From an uncultured Odoribacter sp. (GTDB lineage Bacteria; Bacteroidota; Bacteroidia; Bacteroidales; Marinifilaceae), in the NCBI GenBank assembly GCA_910578985.1, contig CAJTSF010000020.1, forward strand, positions 1 through 43,792: 43,792 nt of DNA, read 5' to 3'. Below the pieces are notes generated by a model. That model searched no databases and was not told the origin of the DNA. It saw nothing but the letters and a program-made list of their open reading frames with translations. A program made the position numbers and the translations under genes. Of this stretch, positions 25,395-33,821 are shown in pieces (position 1 is the stretch's first letter; each line of letters starts with the position of its first letter).

Positions 25395-26432
25395 TCAGCC
25401 TTTATAGGCAATTCCTCCGCCGATGACCAGTTCTCCGCGGAAGAATACGACCGGTTGCCCCGGTGCCACGCCCCAGGCGGCATCGGATAACCGGACATGT
25501 AGTTTGCCCTCCGGAAAAGGTTCGATGCGGACATAGCCTTGGGGATTTTGTCCTATGCCGCGGATTTTCACCGTTAAGTCAGGTGCTTGCAAATCATCGG
25601 GATAAGTGACTTTCACCTGCTCCACCCATAATTCCTCCTGCCACAATCCTTTTTTGCAGTCTGCCACCACGATGTTCTTTTCCGTATCGATAGCCGCCAC
25701 ATAACGAGCCTCCCCACATGTTGCGGGAAGCCCTTGCTTCTGCCCGATGGTATAGTTCAACAAGCCGTTATGCCGCCCGATGATGTTTCCTTGCCGGTCT
25801 ATGATATCGCCGGGGTGTTGTTCTTTTTCTTGTCCGTATTGCTTCACGAAATCCCGGTAATCGTTTCCTTGCAGGAAGCAGATACCCATACTTTCCCTTT
25901 TTTGCACAAGATGCCCGAATCCTTGTTCCTCTGCCCGGCGTTTGACCTCTTGTTTGGTGTAATCCCCTAACGGGGTCAAGGTCTTTTCCAGTATATGTGG
26001 AGGGATGCCCCATAAAAAATACGATTGGTCTTTTGCCGGGTCGATGCCTTGCCGGATATACAGCCTGCCGTTGAGGTGCGCGATTCGTACATAGTGCCCT
26101 GTTGCCATTCGGGAAGCGCCGACCTCTTGTGCGGCGTGATCCAACAATTCCCATTTGACCGAACGGTTACAGATACAACAGGGACTGGGTGTGCGTCCTT
26201 GGCGGTATTCCCGCACGAATTCCTCTATGACCGTTTTCCGGAACAGCTCTTTGCCGTCCTGGACATAAAGCGGAATGCCTGCCTGACGGCACACCTGTTC
26301 GACGTCCTGTTCATGATTTGTTCCGTAGAGGGACAGGTGTACGCCGATAACTTCATAGCCTTGCTGTTGTAACAGGAGTGCGCAGAACAGGCTGTCGATG
26401 CCGCCGCTCATGCCTACTGCAACCCGTTTCAT
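25395..26432 (-). CDS. mnmA: tRNA-specific 2-thiouridylase MnmA
   Basis: Adds sulfur to C2 of wobble uridine 34 in tRNAs for Lys, Glu and Gln. The PP-loop SGGIDS (9-14) binds ATP. Catalytic cysteines are C88 in PSPCCICNRSVKW and C185 in SMGICFLQGND. The start is the ATG at 26432, where family homology begins (MKRVAVGMSGGIDS). The frame is open for 56 more codons upstream, but that part lies inside the preceding gene in another frame and has no family similarity. The protein is 345 aa. It starts 5 bp after the SpmAB stop. Many Bacteroidota carry two mnmA copies; only one is in this window. Confidence 0.94.
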   Translation of the reverse strand: MKRVAVGMSGGIDSLFCALLLQQQGYEVIGVHLSLYGTNHEQDVEQVCRQAGIPLYVQDGKELFRKTVIEEFVREYRQGRTPSPCCICNRSVKWELLDHAAQEVGASRMATGHYVRIAHLNGRLYIRQGIDPAKDQSYFLWGIPPHILEKTLTPLGDYTKQEVKRRAEEQGFGHLVQKRESMGICFLQGNDYRDFVKQYGQEKEQHPGDIIDRQGNIIGRHNGLLNYTIGQKQGLPATCGEARYVAAIDTEKNIVVADCKKGLWQEELWVEQVKVTYPDDLQAPDLTVKIRGIGQNPQGYVRIEPFPEGKLHVRLSDAAWGVAPGQPVVFFRGELVIGGGIAYKG

Positions 26433-26437
26433 GAGGA

Positions 26438-27670
26438 TTAGGCGAAAAATAGGTAACTGACCACAATAGCGGCAATGATGCCGGCAGCATCCGCAATCAG
26501 ACCGCAAGGAATGGCATACCGGGTATTCCGGATGCCCACGGCGCCGAAGTAAACGGCAATGATATAGAAAGTGGTGTCCGTCGCTCCCTGGAAGGTGCAT
26601 GCCAGGCGACCGGCAAAGGAGTCGGCGCCGAATGTGTTCATGGTGTCGATCATCATCCCTCGCGCTCCGCTGCCGCTCAACGGTTTCATGAGGGCGGTAG
26701 GCAGCGCGTCCACCCAGTCCGCATTGAAACCTAAGGCATTTATCATTCCGGCAATGCCGTCCATCAGGACATCCATGCCTCCAGAAGCCCTGAAAACACC
26801 GATGGCGACTAAAATGGCAATCAGGTAGGGAATGATTTTTACGGCCGTGGAAAATCCCTCTTTAGCCCCTTCGATAAAGGCGTCATACACATTGATGCGT
26901 TGCCATGCCGCCATGCCGATAAAACTGATGATGATGGAAAATAAAATCACGTTGCTTGCCACATTGCTCGCCACGGTCAGCGCTTCTTTGTCCAGAGTTG
27001 AAAAATACCAGATGACTCCTCCGATAAAAGCGGTCAGGCTTCCTAAATAAGCCAGAACAACCTTATCCCACCATTTGATGCCTTGATAGACTGACACGGC
27101 AATCAAGCCGGCAAGCGTGGAAAAATAGGTGGAAATCAATAGCGGGATGAATATATCGGTCGGGTTGGCAGCTCCCATCTGTGCCCGGTACACCATGATG
27201 GACACCGGTACGATGGTCAGACCGGAGGTGTTCAGCACCAGGAACATAATCTGCGCATTGGAAGCCTTCTCCCGGTCAGGATTGCTTTCCTGCATTTGCT
27301 GCATGGCTTTTAATCCCATCGGGGTGGCGGCATTGTCCAACCCGAGCATATTGGCGGCGAGGTTCATCATGATAGAGCCGTGCGCCGGGCTGTCCTTGGG
27401 CAAATCCGGAAAAAGGCGCCGGAAAAAGGGGCTGATGACGCGCGACATGGCTCCCACGGCTCCTCCCTGCTCGCCGATTTTCATGATTCCCATCCAGAGT
27501 GTCAGCACACCCGTCAGACCCAATGAAATCTCGAAACCCGTTTTCGACATATCGAACGTGGCAGTCATAATCTCCCCGAAAATAGCGGTGTCGCCTTCGA
27601 AAAGCAACCGGTAGAGTGCTATGACGAAGGCGGCAACGAAGAAGAATATCCAAATGTAATTCAGAACCAT
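26438..27670 (-). CDS. Fused SpmA-SpmB membrane protein (nucleoside recognition/Gate domains)
   Basis: A 410-aa polytopic inner-membrane protein. The first half (about 1-200) matches spore maturation protein A, with NLAANMLGLDNAATPMGLKA; the second (about 235-410) matches SpmB, with LSGSGARGMMIDT and FQGATDTTFYIIAVYFG. In Bacillus, SpmA and SpmB are separate and help spore core dehydration. Bacteroidota do not form spores, so the fused form must do something else; the 'nucleoside recognition' label reflects similarity to transport gates, not a proven substrate. It lies 9 bp after folD and 5 bp before mnmA in a tight co-directional run. Confidence 0.88.
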   Translation of the reverse strand: MVLNYIWIFFFVAAFVIALYRLLFEGDTAIFGEIMTATFDMSKTGFEISLGLTGVLTLWMGIMKIGEQGGAVGAMSRVISPFFRRLFPDLPKDSPAHGSIMMNLAANMLGLDNAATPMGLKAMQQMQESNPDREKASNAQIMFLVLNTSGLTIVPVSIMVYRAQMGAANPTDIFIPLLISTYFSTLAGLIAVSVYQGIKWWDKVVLAYLGSLTAFIGGVIWYFSTLDKEALTVASNVASNVILFSIIISFIGMAAWQRINVYDAFIEGAKEGFSTAVKIIPYLIAILVAIGVFRASGGMDVLMDGIAGMINALGFNADWVDALPTALMKPLSGSGARGMMIDTMNTFGADSFAGRLACTFQGATDTTFYIIAVYFGAVGIRNTRYAIPCGLIADAAGIIAAIVVSYLFFA

Positions 27671-27679
27671 GCCGTGAGG

Positions 27680-28552
27680 TTATAATCCTTTACAGGCTTT
27701 CAACGTGTTTTGCAGCAACGAAACGATAGTCATCGGACCCACACCTCCGGGAACGGGGGTAATGTAGGAACATTTCGGGGCAACGGTCTCGTAATCGACG
27801 TCACCCACCAGCCGGAAGCCTGATTTCGTCTGTTCGGAAGGTATCCGGTGAATCCCCACGTCAATGACAACCGCTCCCTCCTTGACCATATCCGCCGTCA
27901 CGAAATGAGGTTTTCCCAAAGCGACGACCAAAATATCCGCCTGTAGCGTGAAATCCTTGATATTCCGCGTACGGCTGTGGCACATTGTCACCGTGCAGTC
28001 CGCATATTCGTCTTTGCGTGACATCAGGACTGCCATCGGCGTGCCCACGATATTGCTTCTGCCGATGACCACGCAATGCTTGCCGCGGGTTTCTATCCGG
28101 TAGCGGCGCAACAGTTCCACGATACCTGCCGGAGTCGCCGGAAGATAGGTGGGCAGTCCGGTGACCATTTTTCCCACGTTGCAGGGATGGAAACCGTCCA
28201 CATCCTTGTCCGGGTCAATAGCCATCAATATTTTTTCTTCCGAGATATGGGCAGGTAAGGGCAATTGCATGATATACCCGTCCACATCCGCGTCTTTGTT
28301 CAATTTCTCGACCACTTCCAGCAGTTGCTCTTCCGTGATGTCGGAGCCGTACCGCAATTCCGTGCTTTTGAAACCCACCTCCCGGCAAGCTTTCACTTTA
28401 CTTGCCACATATGTTTCGCTTGCGCCGTCGTTGCCGACCAGCACAGCGACCAAATGAGGTGTTTTTTTGCCTTCTGCCTTCATGCGGCTCACTTCGTCGG
28501 CTAATTCCTGCTTGATTTCGGCAGCAATCTTTTTACCATCTATCAGTTCCAT
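27680..28552 (-). CDS. folD: Bifunctional methylenetetrahydrofolate dehydrogenase/cyclohydrolase FolD
   Basis: Interconverts 5,10-methylene-, methenyl- and 10-formyl-tetrahydrofolate, the last being the donor used by Fmt and by purine synthesis. The signature YVASKVKAC at 48-56 carries the catalytic lysine K54. PLPAHISEEKIL and DVDGFHPCNVG are further family motifs. The Rossmann part has VIGRSNIVGTPMA. The second signature PVPGGVGPMT is near the C-terminus. The length of 290 aa is normal. It is 28 bp downstream of ffh, an arrangement probably in one transcript. Confidence 0.97.
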   Translation of the reverse strand: MELIDGKKIAAEIKQELADEVSRMKAEGKKTPHLVAVLVGNDGASETYVASKVKACREVGFKSTELRYGSDITEEQLLEVVEKLNKDADVDGYIMQLPLPAHISEEKILMAIDPDKDVDGFHPCNVGKMVTGLPTYLPATPAGIVELLRRYRIETRGKHCVVIGRSNIVGTPMAVLMSRKDEYADCTVTMCHSRTRNIKDFTLQADILVVALGKPHFVTADMVKEGAVVIDVGIHRIPSEQTKSGFRLVGDVDYETVAPKCSYITPVPGGVGPMTIVSLLQNTLKACKGL

Positions 28553-28580
28553 GATTATCTTTTGTTTTTCTTTCTACTCA

Positions 28581-29906
28581 TTATCTTTTGTTTCCCGGCA
28601 TTTTCCGCATCAGTTTATTGCCGCCGGCAAACATTTTCATCATTTTTTTCGATTCCTCGAATTGTTTCAACAGTCGATTGACTTCGGCAACGGTCGTACC
28701 GCTGCCTTTGGCAATGCGCATCCGTCGCGAACCGTTGATGATTTCAGGATGCTCGCGTTCCGCTGGTGTCATGGAATAGATGATGGACTCCACGCCTTTG
28801 AACGCATCGTCGTCGATATCCACGTTCTTCAACGCTTTCCCGACTCCCGGAATCATGGATGCCAGGTCCTTGATGTTTCCCATTTTCTTGATTTGTTGGA
28901 TTTGGCTCAGGAAATCGTTAAAATTGAACTGGTTGCGGGAAATCTTCTTTTGCAGTTTCTTGGCTTCTTCCGCGTCGAATTGCTCTTGCGCTTTCTCCAC
29001 CAACGAGACGATATCTCCCATACCCAGGATTCGGTCTGCCATACGGTCCGGGTGGAAAGCATCCAGTGCTTCCAGTTTTTCTCCCGTTCCGACGTATTTG
29101 ATGGGTTTATCCACCACCGTGCGGATGGACAATGCTGCACCGCCCCGGGTATCGCCGTCCAGCTTGGTTAGGATGACTCCGTTGAAGTCCAGCCGGTCAT
29201 TGAATTCCTTCGCGGTGTTTACAGCGTCCTGACCTGTCATGGCATCCACGACAAACAGAATTTCCGTGGGATTGACCGCCGCTTTGATGGCAGTGATTTC
29301 ACGCATCATCTCCTCATCGACTGCCAGGCGTCCGGCGGTATCGATAATCACGATGTCATTTCCCTTGGATTTAGCCTCTTTGATGGCATCTTGCGCGATT
29401 TTCACCGGGTCTTTTGTCGTTTCATCACTGTACACCGGCACCTCGATTTGGGCACCCAGCACCTTCAGCTGTTCGATGGCGGCAGGGCGGTAGACGTCGC
29501 AGGCAACCAACAGGGGACGCTTTCCTTTCTTGTTTTTCAACAGGTTGGCGAACTTGCCCGAGAACGTGGTTTTTCCGGATCCCTGCAATCCCGACATGAG
29601 GATGATGGCGGGATTCCCTTTGATGTCCACCTCCACATGGCGTCCGCCCATCAGTTCCGCCAGTTCGTCATGCACGATTTTCACCATCATCTGCCCCGGT
29701 TTTACGGCAGTCAGCACATTCATGCCCAACGCTTTCTCTTTTACCCGGTTGGTGAAATCTTTGGCAATCTTATAGTTTACGTCGGCGTCCAGCAAAGAGC
29801 GTCTGACCTCTTTCAGCGTCTCCGCCACGTTCAGTTCCGTGATTTTCCCTTGACCTTTCAGTATTTTAAATGAGCGTTCTAAGCGATCCGATAAATTCTC
29901 AAACAT
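28581..29906 (-). CDS. ffh: Signal recognition particle protein Ffh (SRP54)
   Basis: A GTPase that binds signal sequences of nascent membrane and secreted proteins with the SRP RNA and docks with FtsY. The N domain (1-90) is followed by the G domain with Walker A GLQGSGKTT (106-114), the DTAGR motif and TKLDGDTRGG. The C-terminal methionine-rich M domain (about 300-441) ends MMKMFAGGNKLMRKMPGNKR. The length of 441 aa is normal. It follows the ACT-like gene by 24 bp. No SRP RNA gene was seen in the window. Confidence 0.98.
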   Translation of the reverse strand: MFENLSDRLERSFKILKGQGKITELNVAETLKEVRRSLLDADVNYKIAKDFTNRVKEKALGMNVLTAVKPGQMMVKIVHDELAELMGGRHVEVDIKGNPAIILMSGLQGSGKTTFSGKFANLLKNKKGKRPLLVACDVYRPAAIEQLKVLGAQIEVPVYSDETTKDPVKIAQDAIKEAKSKGNDIVIIDTAGRLAVDEEMMREITAIKAAVNPTEILFVVDAMTGQDAVNTAKEFNDRLDFNGVILTKLDGDTRGGAALSIRTVVDKPIKYVGTGEKLEALDAFHPDRMADRILGMGDIVSLVEKAQEQFDAEEAKKLQKKISRNQFNFNDFLSQIQQIKKMGNIKDLASMIPGVGKALKNVDIDDDAFKGVESIIYSMTPAEREHPEIINGSRRMRIAKGSGTTVAEVNRLLKQFEESKKMMKMFAGGNKLMRKMPGNKR

Positions 29907-29930
29907 ATGCTTATATTTTAAATTTCTGAA

Positions 29931-30596
29931 TTACAGTTTCTTGTTTCCAATGTTTTTCAATACGACAAATGTTTTGTCAATGAGAGTGTTATCGACGACC
30001 ACAGTAAACTCGTTGGTCGTCGAAATCACCTCCGTCAGGTTGATACCTTCCCACGACAATGCTTTCATGATGGTGTAATAGAACCCCGGCTGCAACGTGT
30101 TCCCTTTCGGCAGTTTTACGGTGACCGAGGACAAATTGCCCTGCTCGAAAAGGCAGTTTTCGTCTTTGAAATATTCCCGTATCAGATCTTCCACGGAGGC
30201 GCTGATGACGAGGTTTGTTTCGAACACGCCCTGCACCATCGTATAAAACACCTCTTCGTTTTTAATGAGGTGTTGGAGCACCTGGATATGGCAGTCCAGC
30301 AGGGTGTCGGAGTTTTTAAACGTGTAATCGCATAGGTTGCTTCGCAAAATGATGTCTCCCATGTTGTTCAACAATTTGTTCAATTGCATCTGGTCCCTGA
30401 CCTGCAGGTAGGGGGCAAGCCGGTTCAACGCCATGATGATGGCGCCCGTATTGACTTCTCGGCGTAGGGCTTTCTCTATTTCCGGCTGCAATTGGCGGGC
30501 TAAGGACGACACGTTGATGATGCCCGCAGCCAAAGATTCTGTCAAGTAAGGGCGGTTTTTGATGACTTGTTCTACAACCTGCGAGATGCTCATCAT
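29931..30596 (-). CDS. ACT-domain-like protein of unknown function
   Basis: A 221-aa soluble protein from the ATG pair at 30596/30593. The longer frame upstream runs inside rlmB and reads as a low-complexity His/Arg-rich peptide, so I reject it. The N-terminal half is helical (ISQVVEQVIKNRPYLTESLA, later MALNRLAPYLQ) and resembles a DNA-binding-like bundle. The C-terminal half has two beta-alpha repeats (NLSSVTVKLPKG, and EGINLTEVISTTNEFTVVVD) like the ACT pairs of aspartate kinases. No kinase domain is present. Binding a small ligand such as an amino acid is a reasonable guess, not a demonstrated role. It precedes ffh by 24 bp and has its own -7 element. Confidence 0.75.
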   Translation of the reverse strand: MMSISQVVEQVIKNRPYLTESLAAGIINVSSLARQLQPEIEKALRREVNTGAIIMALNRLAPYLQVRDQMQLNKLLNNMGDIILRSNLCDYTFKNSDTLLDCHIQVLQHLIKNEEVFYTMVQGVFETNLVISASVEDLIREYFKDENCLFEQGNLSSVTVKLPKGNTLQPGFYYTIMKALSWEGINLTEVISTTNEFTVVVDNTLIDKTFVVLKNIGNKKL

Positions 30597-30621
30597 ATGG
30601 GAACTCCTGTTTAAATTCCAA

Positions 30622-30629
30622 CAAAAGTA
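30622..30629 (-). promoter_or_regulatory. Candidate -7 element for the ACT-like gene and ffh run
   Basis: TACTTTTG on the minus strand fits the -7 consensus 25 bp before the ATG. CTTG lies 20 nt further upstream (complement of 30650-30653). An AGGAG-like sequence is also found just before the start codon, unusual in this window. Confidence 0.5.
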
Positions 30630-30658
30630 CTCTTTTCTTAAAACATTTGCAAGCAAAA

Positions 30659-31402
30659 TCACATTCTTTGTCGCACGACCTCGAACAGCATCACCGCGGC
30701 AGCGGCGGAAACGTTCAGGGATTCGATTTGCCCCTTTTGCGGGATTTTGATGTGTTCCGTGGCAATCGCCAGCAACTCCTCGTCGATGCCTTTGTCTTCC
30801 GACCCCATGATGATGGCGGTCGGTTGGGCCATGTCGGCATCCATGTAGAACTTCTCCGCCTTTTCCGTGGCGGCATACACGCGGATGCTCCGTTGGAATT
30901 TCAGTTCGCGTACCACTTTTTTCAAGTTCTGCACCCGGCACACCGGCACGTGGTACAAGGCGCCTGCCGAAGTCTTCAGCGCGTCCGACGAGATTTTTGC
31001 CGAATTTTTATTCGGGATTACGACGGCATCCACGCCGGCGCATTCCGCACTCCGCACGATGGCTCCGAAATTACGCACATCCGTCACCCGGTCGAGAATC
31101 AGCACGAACGGCACTTTGCCCTCTGCCGCGGCAGTGTCTAACACTTCCCCCAGCTCTTGGTAAGCCACCGGTGAGATTTCCGCCAGCACACCCTGGTGAT
31201 TCCGGTCCGCAAAAGGCTTGAACACCTCCTCCGGCACATACTGGAAAGGGATGTCCCGTTCGCGTATCAAACCGAATAACTGCTGGAACAGTTCCCCTTT
31301 GTTTCCTTTCTTCAACATCACCTTGTCGATTTCCCGTTCCTGCTGGATGGCTTCTATCACCGCCCGGATGCCGAAAATGCACTCTTGTTTATACTTTGCC
31401 AT
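30659..31402 (-). CDS. rlmB: 23S rRNA (guanosine-2251-2'-O)-methyltransferase RlmB (TrmH/SpoU family)
   Basis: A SPOUT methyltransferase using SAM to methylate a ribose 2'-O in RNA, most likely G2251 of 23S rRNA. The N-terminal L30e-like substrate-binding domain (about 1-75) has GIRAVIEAI. The catalytic trefoil-knot domain shows the SpoU motifs in order: LDRVTDVRNFGAIVRSAECA with the conserved N and R, IIMGSEDKGI, and SLNVSAAAAVMLFE. The length of 247 aa fits RlmB. It follows the ABC-F gene by 18 bp. The RlmB assignment within the TrmH group rests on the L30e domain and length; a tRNA target cannot be fully excluded. Confidence 0.9.
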   Translation of the reverse strand: MAKYKQECIFGIRAVIEAIQQEREIDKVMLKKGNKGELFQQLFGLIRERDIPFQYVPEEVFKPFADRNHQGVLAEISPVAYQELGEVLDTAAAEGKVPFVLILDRVTDVRNFGAIVRSAECAGVDAVVIPNKNSAKISSDALKTSAGALYHVPVCRVQNLKKVVRELKFQRSIRVYAATEKAEKFYMDADMAQPTAIIMGSEDKGIDEELLAIATEHIKIPQKGQIESLNVSAAAAVMLFEVVRQRM

Positions 31403-31420
31403 ATGATTCTTCTTGTTATG

Positions 31421-33361
31421 CTATCCCAATGCTTTTAAACGTTCCGCTTCTTCCGTGGCTTTGGTCCATTCCTCCATAGCCTCTTCCAAGGCTTGCCGGG
31501 CGGAGGAATATTTGCCCAGCACTTCCTCGCTGACGCTTCCCGCTGCCATTTGCTGCTCCATTTCGGCGACTTGAGCCTCCAAGGTCGTGATTTGCTGCTC
31601 GGTTTTTTCCACCGCCTGCTCCGCTTTCTTGATTTCGCGGTTCAGTTGTTTCCGTTCCTCGAAACTCATTTTGCTCTCTTTGGTTGCCGGGGGGGCTGCG
31701 GCGGCTTGCGGTTGCCCTTGGGGCTTGTGCAGTTGTTCGTATTCCCGGAAGCAGCTGATTTTCTTGGCTTCCAGGAAATCTGTCACCCCGCCCAGATACT
31801 CTTTCATGTTGCGGTGGGCGAACTCATAGACTTTGTCCGCCAGTCCGGTCAGGAAATCACGGTCGTGCGACACGACAATCACCGTCCCCTCGAATTTTTT
31901 CAACGCCTCTTTCAAAATTTCTTTGGTGCGCATGTCCAGATGGTTGGTCGGCTCGTCGAGAATCAGCACGTTATACGGTTCCAACAGCAGCCGCACCATG
32001 GCAAGCCGCGTGCGCTCCCCGCCCGACAGCACCTTCACCTTCTTCTCCACGTCTTCTCCGGAAAAGAGGAATGCCCCTAAAATATCCCGGATTTTCTTGC
32101 GTATCTCGCCCTCTGCCACCTGGTCCACGGTGTCTAACACCGACAACTCGCCCTCCAGCAGGTCCGCCTGGTTCTGGGCGAAATAGCCGATGTGCACGTT
32201 GTGCCCGATTTTCAGCTCCCCCTCGAAGGGAATCTCTCCCATAATCATTTTCACCAAGGTGGATTTCCCTTCTCCGTTTTTCCCGACGAACGCAACTTTT
32301 TCCCCCCGCTTGATTTCAAACCCCACGTCATCCAACACCAAATGCTCCCCGTACGCTTTCCGTAACGTTTTCCCCGTCACCACTAATTCTCCCGGGCGCA
32401 CCGCCGGCTGGAAGCGCACGGTGATGCGCGCCGTGTCCTCTTCCTCCACTTCGATGCGTTCGATTTTTTCAAGCTGTTTGATGCGAGACTGCACCTGCAC
32501 CGACTTGGTCGCTTTATATCTGAAACGTTCGATGAACTCCTCCGTGTCCTTGATTTGCTTCTGTTGGTTCTGGTAGGCTCTCATCTGCTGCTCGATGCGC
32601 TCCTTGCGCAACTCTTCGAAGCGCGTGTAGGGCACTTTGTAGTCGTATGCCTTGCCCAATGAGATTTCGATGGTCCGGGTGGTGACGTTGTCCAGGAATG
32701 CCCGGTCGTGCGACACCAGTACCACCGCCCCTGGATAGTTCTGGAGAAACGATTCCAGCCAGGTGATGGACTCGATGTCGAGATGGTTCGTCGGCTCGTC
32801 CAGCAGGAAAATGTCCGGACGTGCCAGCAATATTTTCGCCAGTTCGATGCGCATGCGCCATCCTCCGCTGAACTCTTCGCAATTCCGTTCCAGGTCCTCA
32901 CTGCGGAATCCCAATCCTTTGAGCACCACCTCCACCTCCCGCTCGATGTTGCCTTCGCCGCGGATGGCAAGCAGTTCGGTCTTCTCGTGAATCCGTTCCA
33001 GCAGTTTCATGTAGGCGGGCGACTCATAGTCCTCCCGCGCGGACAGTTCGAGGTTCAGGCGTTCCACCTCCTCCTTCAGCGCGAAGAGGTCGGCAAAGGC
33101 TTTCTCCGCTTCCTGTCTCACCGTGTTGCCGTCCGTATAGACTTTTGTTTGCGGCAGATAGCCGATTTTCACGTCGGAAGCCATAGTGATGCTTCCCTCC
33201 GTCGGGGCTTGTTGACCTGCCAGCATCTTCAATGTGGTCGATTTGCCGGCGCCGTTTCGTCCTGTCAGTCCGATGCGGTCTTTTTTATTGATGAGGAAAG
33301 ACACCCCGTCCAATAAATACCACCCTCCGAATACGACGCTGACTTGATTTACCGATATCAT
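31421..33361 (-). CDS. ABC-F family ATPase (Uup/EttA-like ribosome-associated)
   Basis: A soluble protein with two ABC nucleotide-binding domains and no membrane part, typical of ABC-F translation factors that act at the ribosomal E site. The first Walker A is GRNGAGKST (34-42), the second GKNGEGKST. Signatures are EFSGGWRMRIELA and LSGGERTRLAMV, each followed by LDEPTNHLD. A linker helix rich in Arg/Glu lies between the domains. A C-terminal coiled-coil (about 560-640: KKAEQAVEKTEQQITTLEAQ) resembles that of Uup and may contact nucleic acid. The length is 646 aa. It is 18 bp after the DUF1893 gene. A role in antibiotic resistance is possible for some ABC-Fs but is not indicated here. Confidence 0.92.
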   Translation of the reverse strand: MISVNQVSVVFGGWYLLDGVSFLINKKDRIGLTGRNGAGKSTTLKMLAGQQAPTEGSITMASDVKIGYLPQTKVYTDGNTVRQEAEKAFADLFALKEEVERLNLELSAREDYESPAYMKLLERIHEKTELLAIRGEGNIEREVEVVLKGLGFRSEDLERNCEEFSGGWRMRIELAKILLARPDIFLLDEPTNHLDIESITWLESFLQNYPGAVVLVSHDRAFLDNVTTRTIEISLGKAYDYKVPYTRFEELRKERIEQQMRAYQNQQKQIKDTEEFIERFRYKATKSVQVQSRIKQLEKIERIEVEEEDTARITVRFQPAVRPGELVVTGKTLRKAYGEHLVLDDVGFEIKRGEKVAFVGKNGEGKSTLVKMIMGEIPFEGELKIGHNVHIGYFAQNQADLLEGELSVLDTVDQVAEGEIRKKIRDILGAFLFSGEDVEKKVKVLSGGERTRLAMVRLLLEPYNVLILDEPTNHLDMRTKEILKEALKKFEGTVIVVSHDRDFLTGLADKVYEFAHRNMKEYLGGVTDFLEAKKISCFREYEQLHKPQGQPQAAAAPPATKESKMSFEERKQLNREIKKAEQAVEKTEQQITTLEAQVAEMEQQMAAGSVSEEVLGKYSSARQALEEAMEEWTKATEEAERLKALG

Positions 33362-33379
33362 ATCACTTTCCCTCTTTTT

Positions 33380-33808
33380 TTACTGCTTTTCCGTCTCCTC
33401 CGACATCTTCTGGACAAACTCCCCGATAATGGGGTAGAGAAGTTCCGGAGCATCCTCCCCCTCGCAGAGGGTTTCCAGCGGACACATTCCCGTCCGGGTG
33501 CGGTTAGCGATGAAAGGCACTTCTTGGGCGTATTCCGTTTCGATGCCCGCTTTCCGCAGCATGGCGAGCGCGGGCGTGCTGATGACGTCGGCGTACACGC
33601 TGATGATGCCCCCTTTGATAATCAGTGCCGCTGCCGCCTTGCCCACGACCTTGTCGGCGAGTTCCGCCCCTTGCATGAACTGGGGGGCTTTTTGCGTCAG
33701 GTGGTATAAATCGGTCACGCCTCGCCCGTTGTACGTGCAGAGCGAGGGGTCCTTCTGCAAAACGCAGGAACAGGAGAATTGATATAATACGTCTTTAACG
33801 TTCAACAT
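33380..33808 (-). CDS. DUF1893 protein
   Basis: A 142-aa soluble protein matching the DUF1893 family of unknown function. The family resembles the cytidine deaminase-like fold (central motif AAALIIKGGIISVYADVIS, then PALAMLRKAGI) but the zinc-binding HAE and PCxxC motifs of true deaminases are absent. Cysteines near the N-terminus (FSCSCVLQ) and in GMCPLETLC are present. It lies 13 bp after the GH3 gene and 18 bp before the ABC-F gene in one run. I cannot assign a reaction. Confidence 0.8.
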   Translation of the reverse strand: MLNVKDVLYQFSCSCVLQKDPSLCTYNGRGVTDLYHLTQKAPQFMQGAELADKVVGKAAAALIIKGGIISVYADVISTPALAMLRKAGIETEYAQEVPFIANRTRTGMCPLETLCEGEDAPELLYPIIGEFVQKMSEETEKQ

Positions 33809-33821
33809 GGTATATGGATTT

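Noticed and set aside
26433..26600. Upstream extension of MnmA by 56 codons
   Set aside because: It lies within the SpmAB gene in another frame, and the MnmA family begins at the PP-loop-proximal ATG at 26432.
30597..30941. Upstream extension of the ACT-like protein
   Set aside because: It runs inside rlmB in another frame and past a good -7 element; the sequence is His/Arg-rich.
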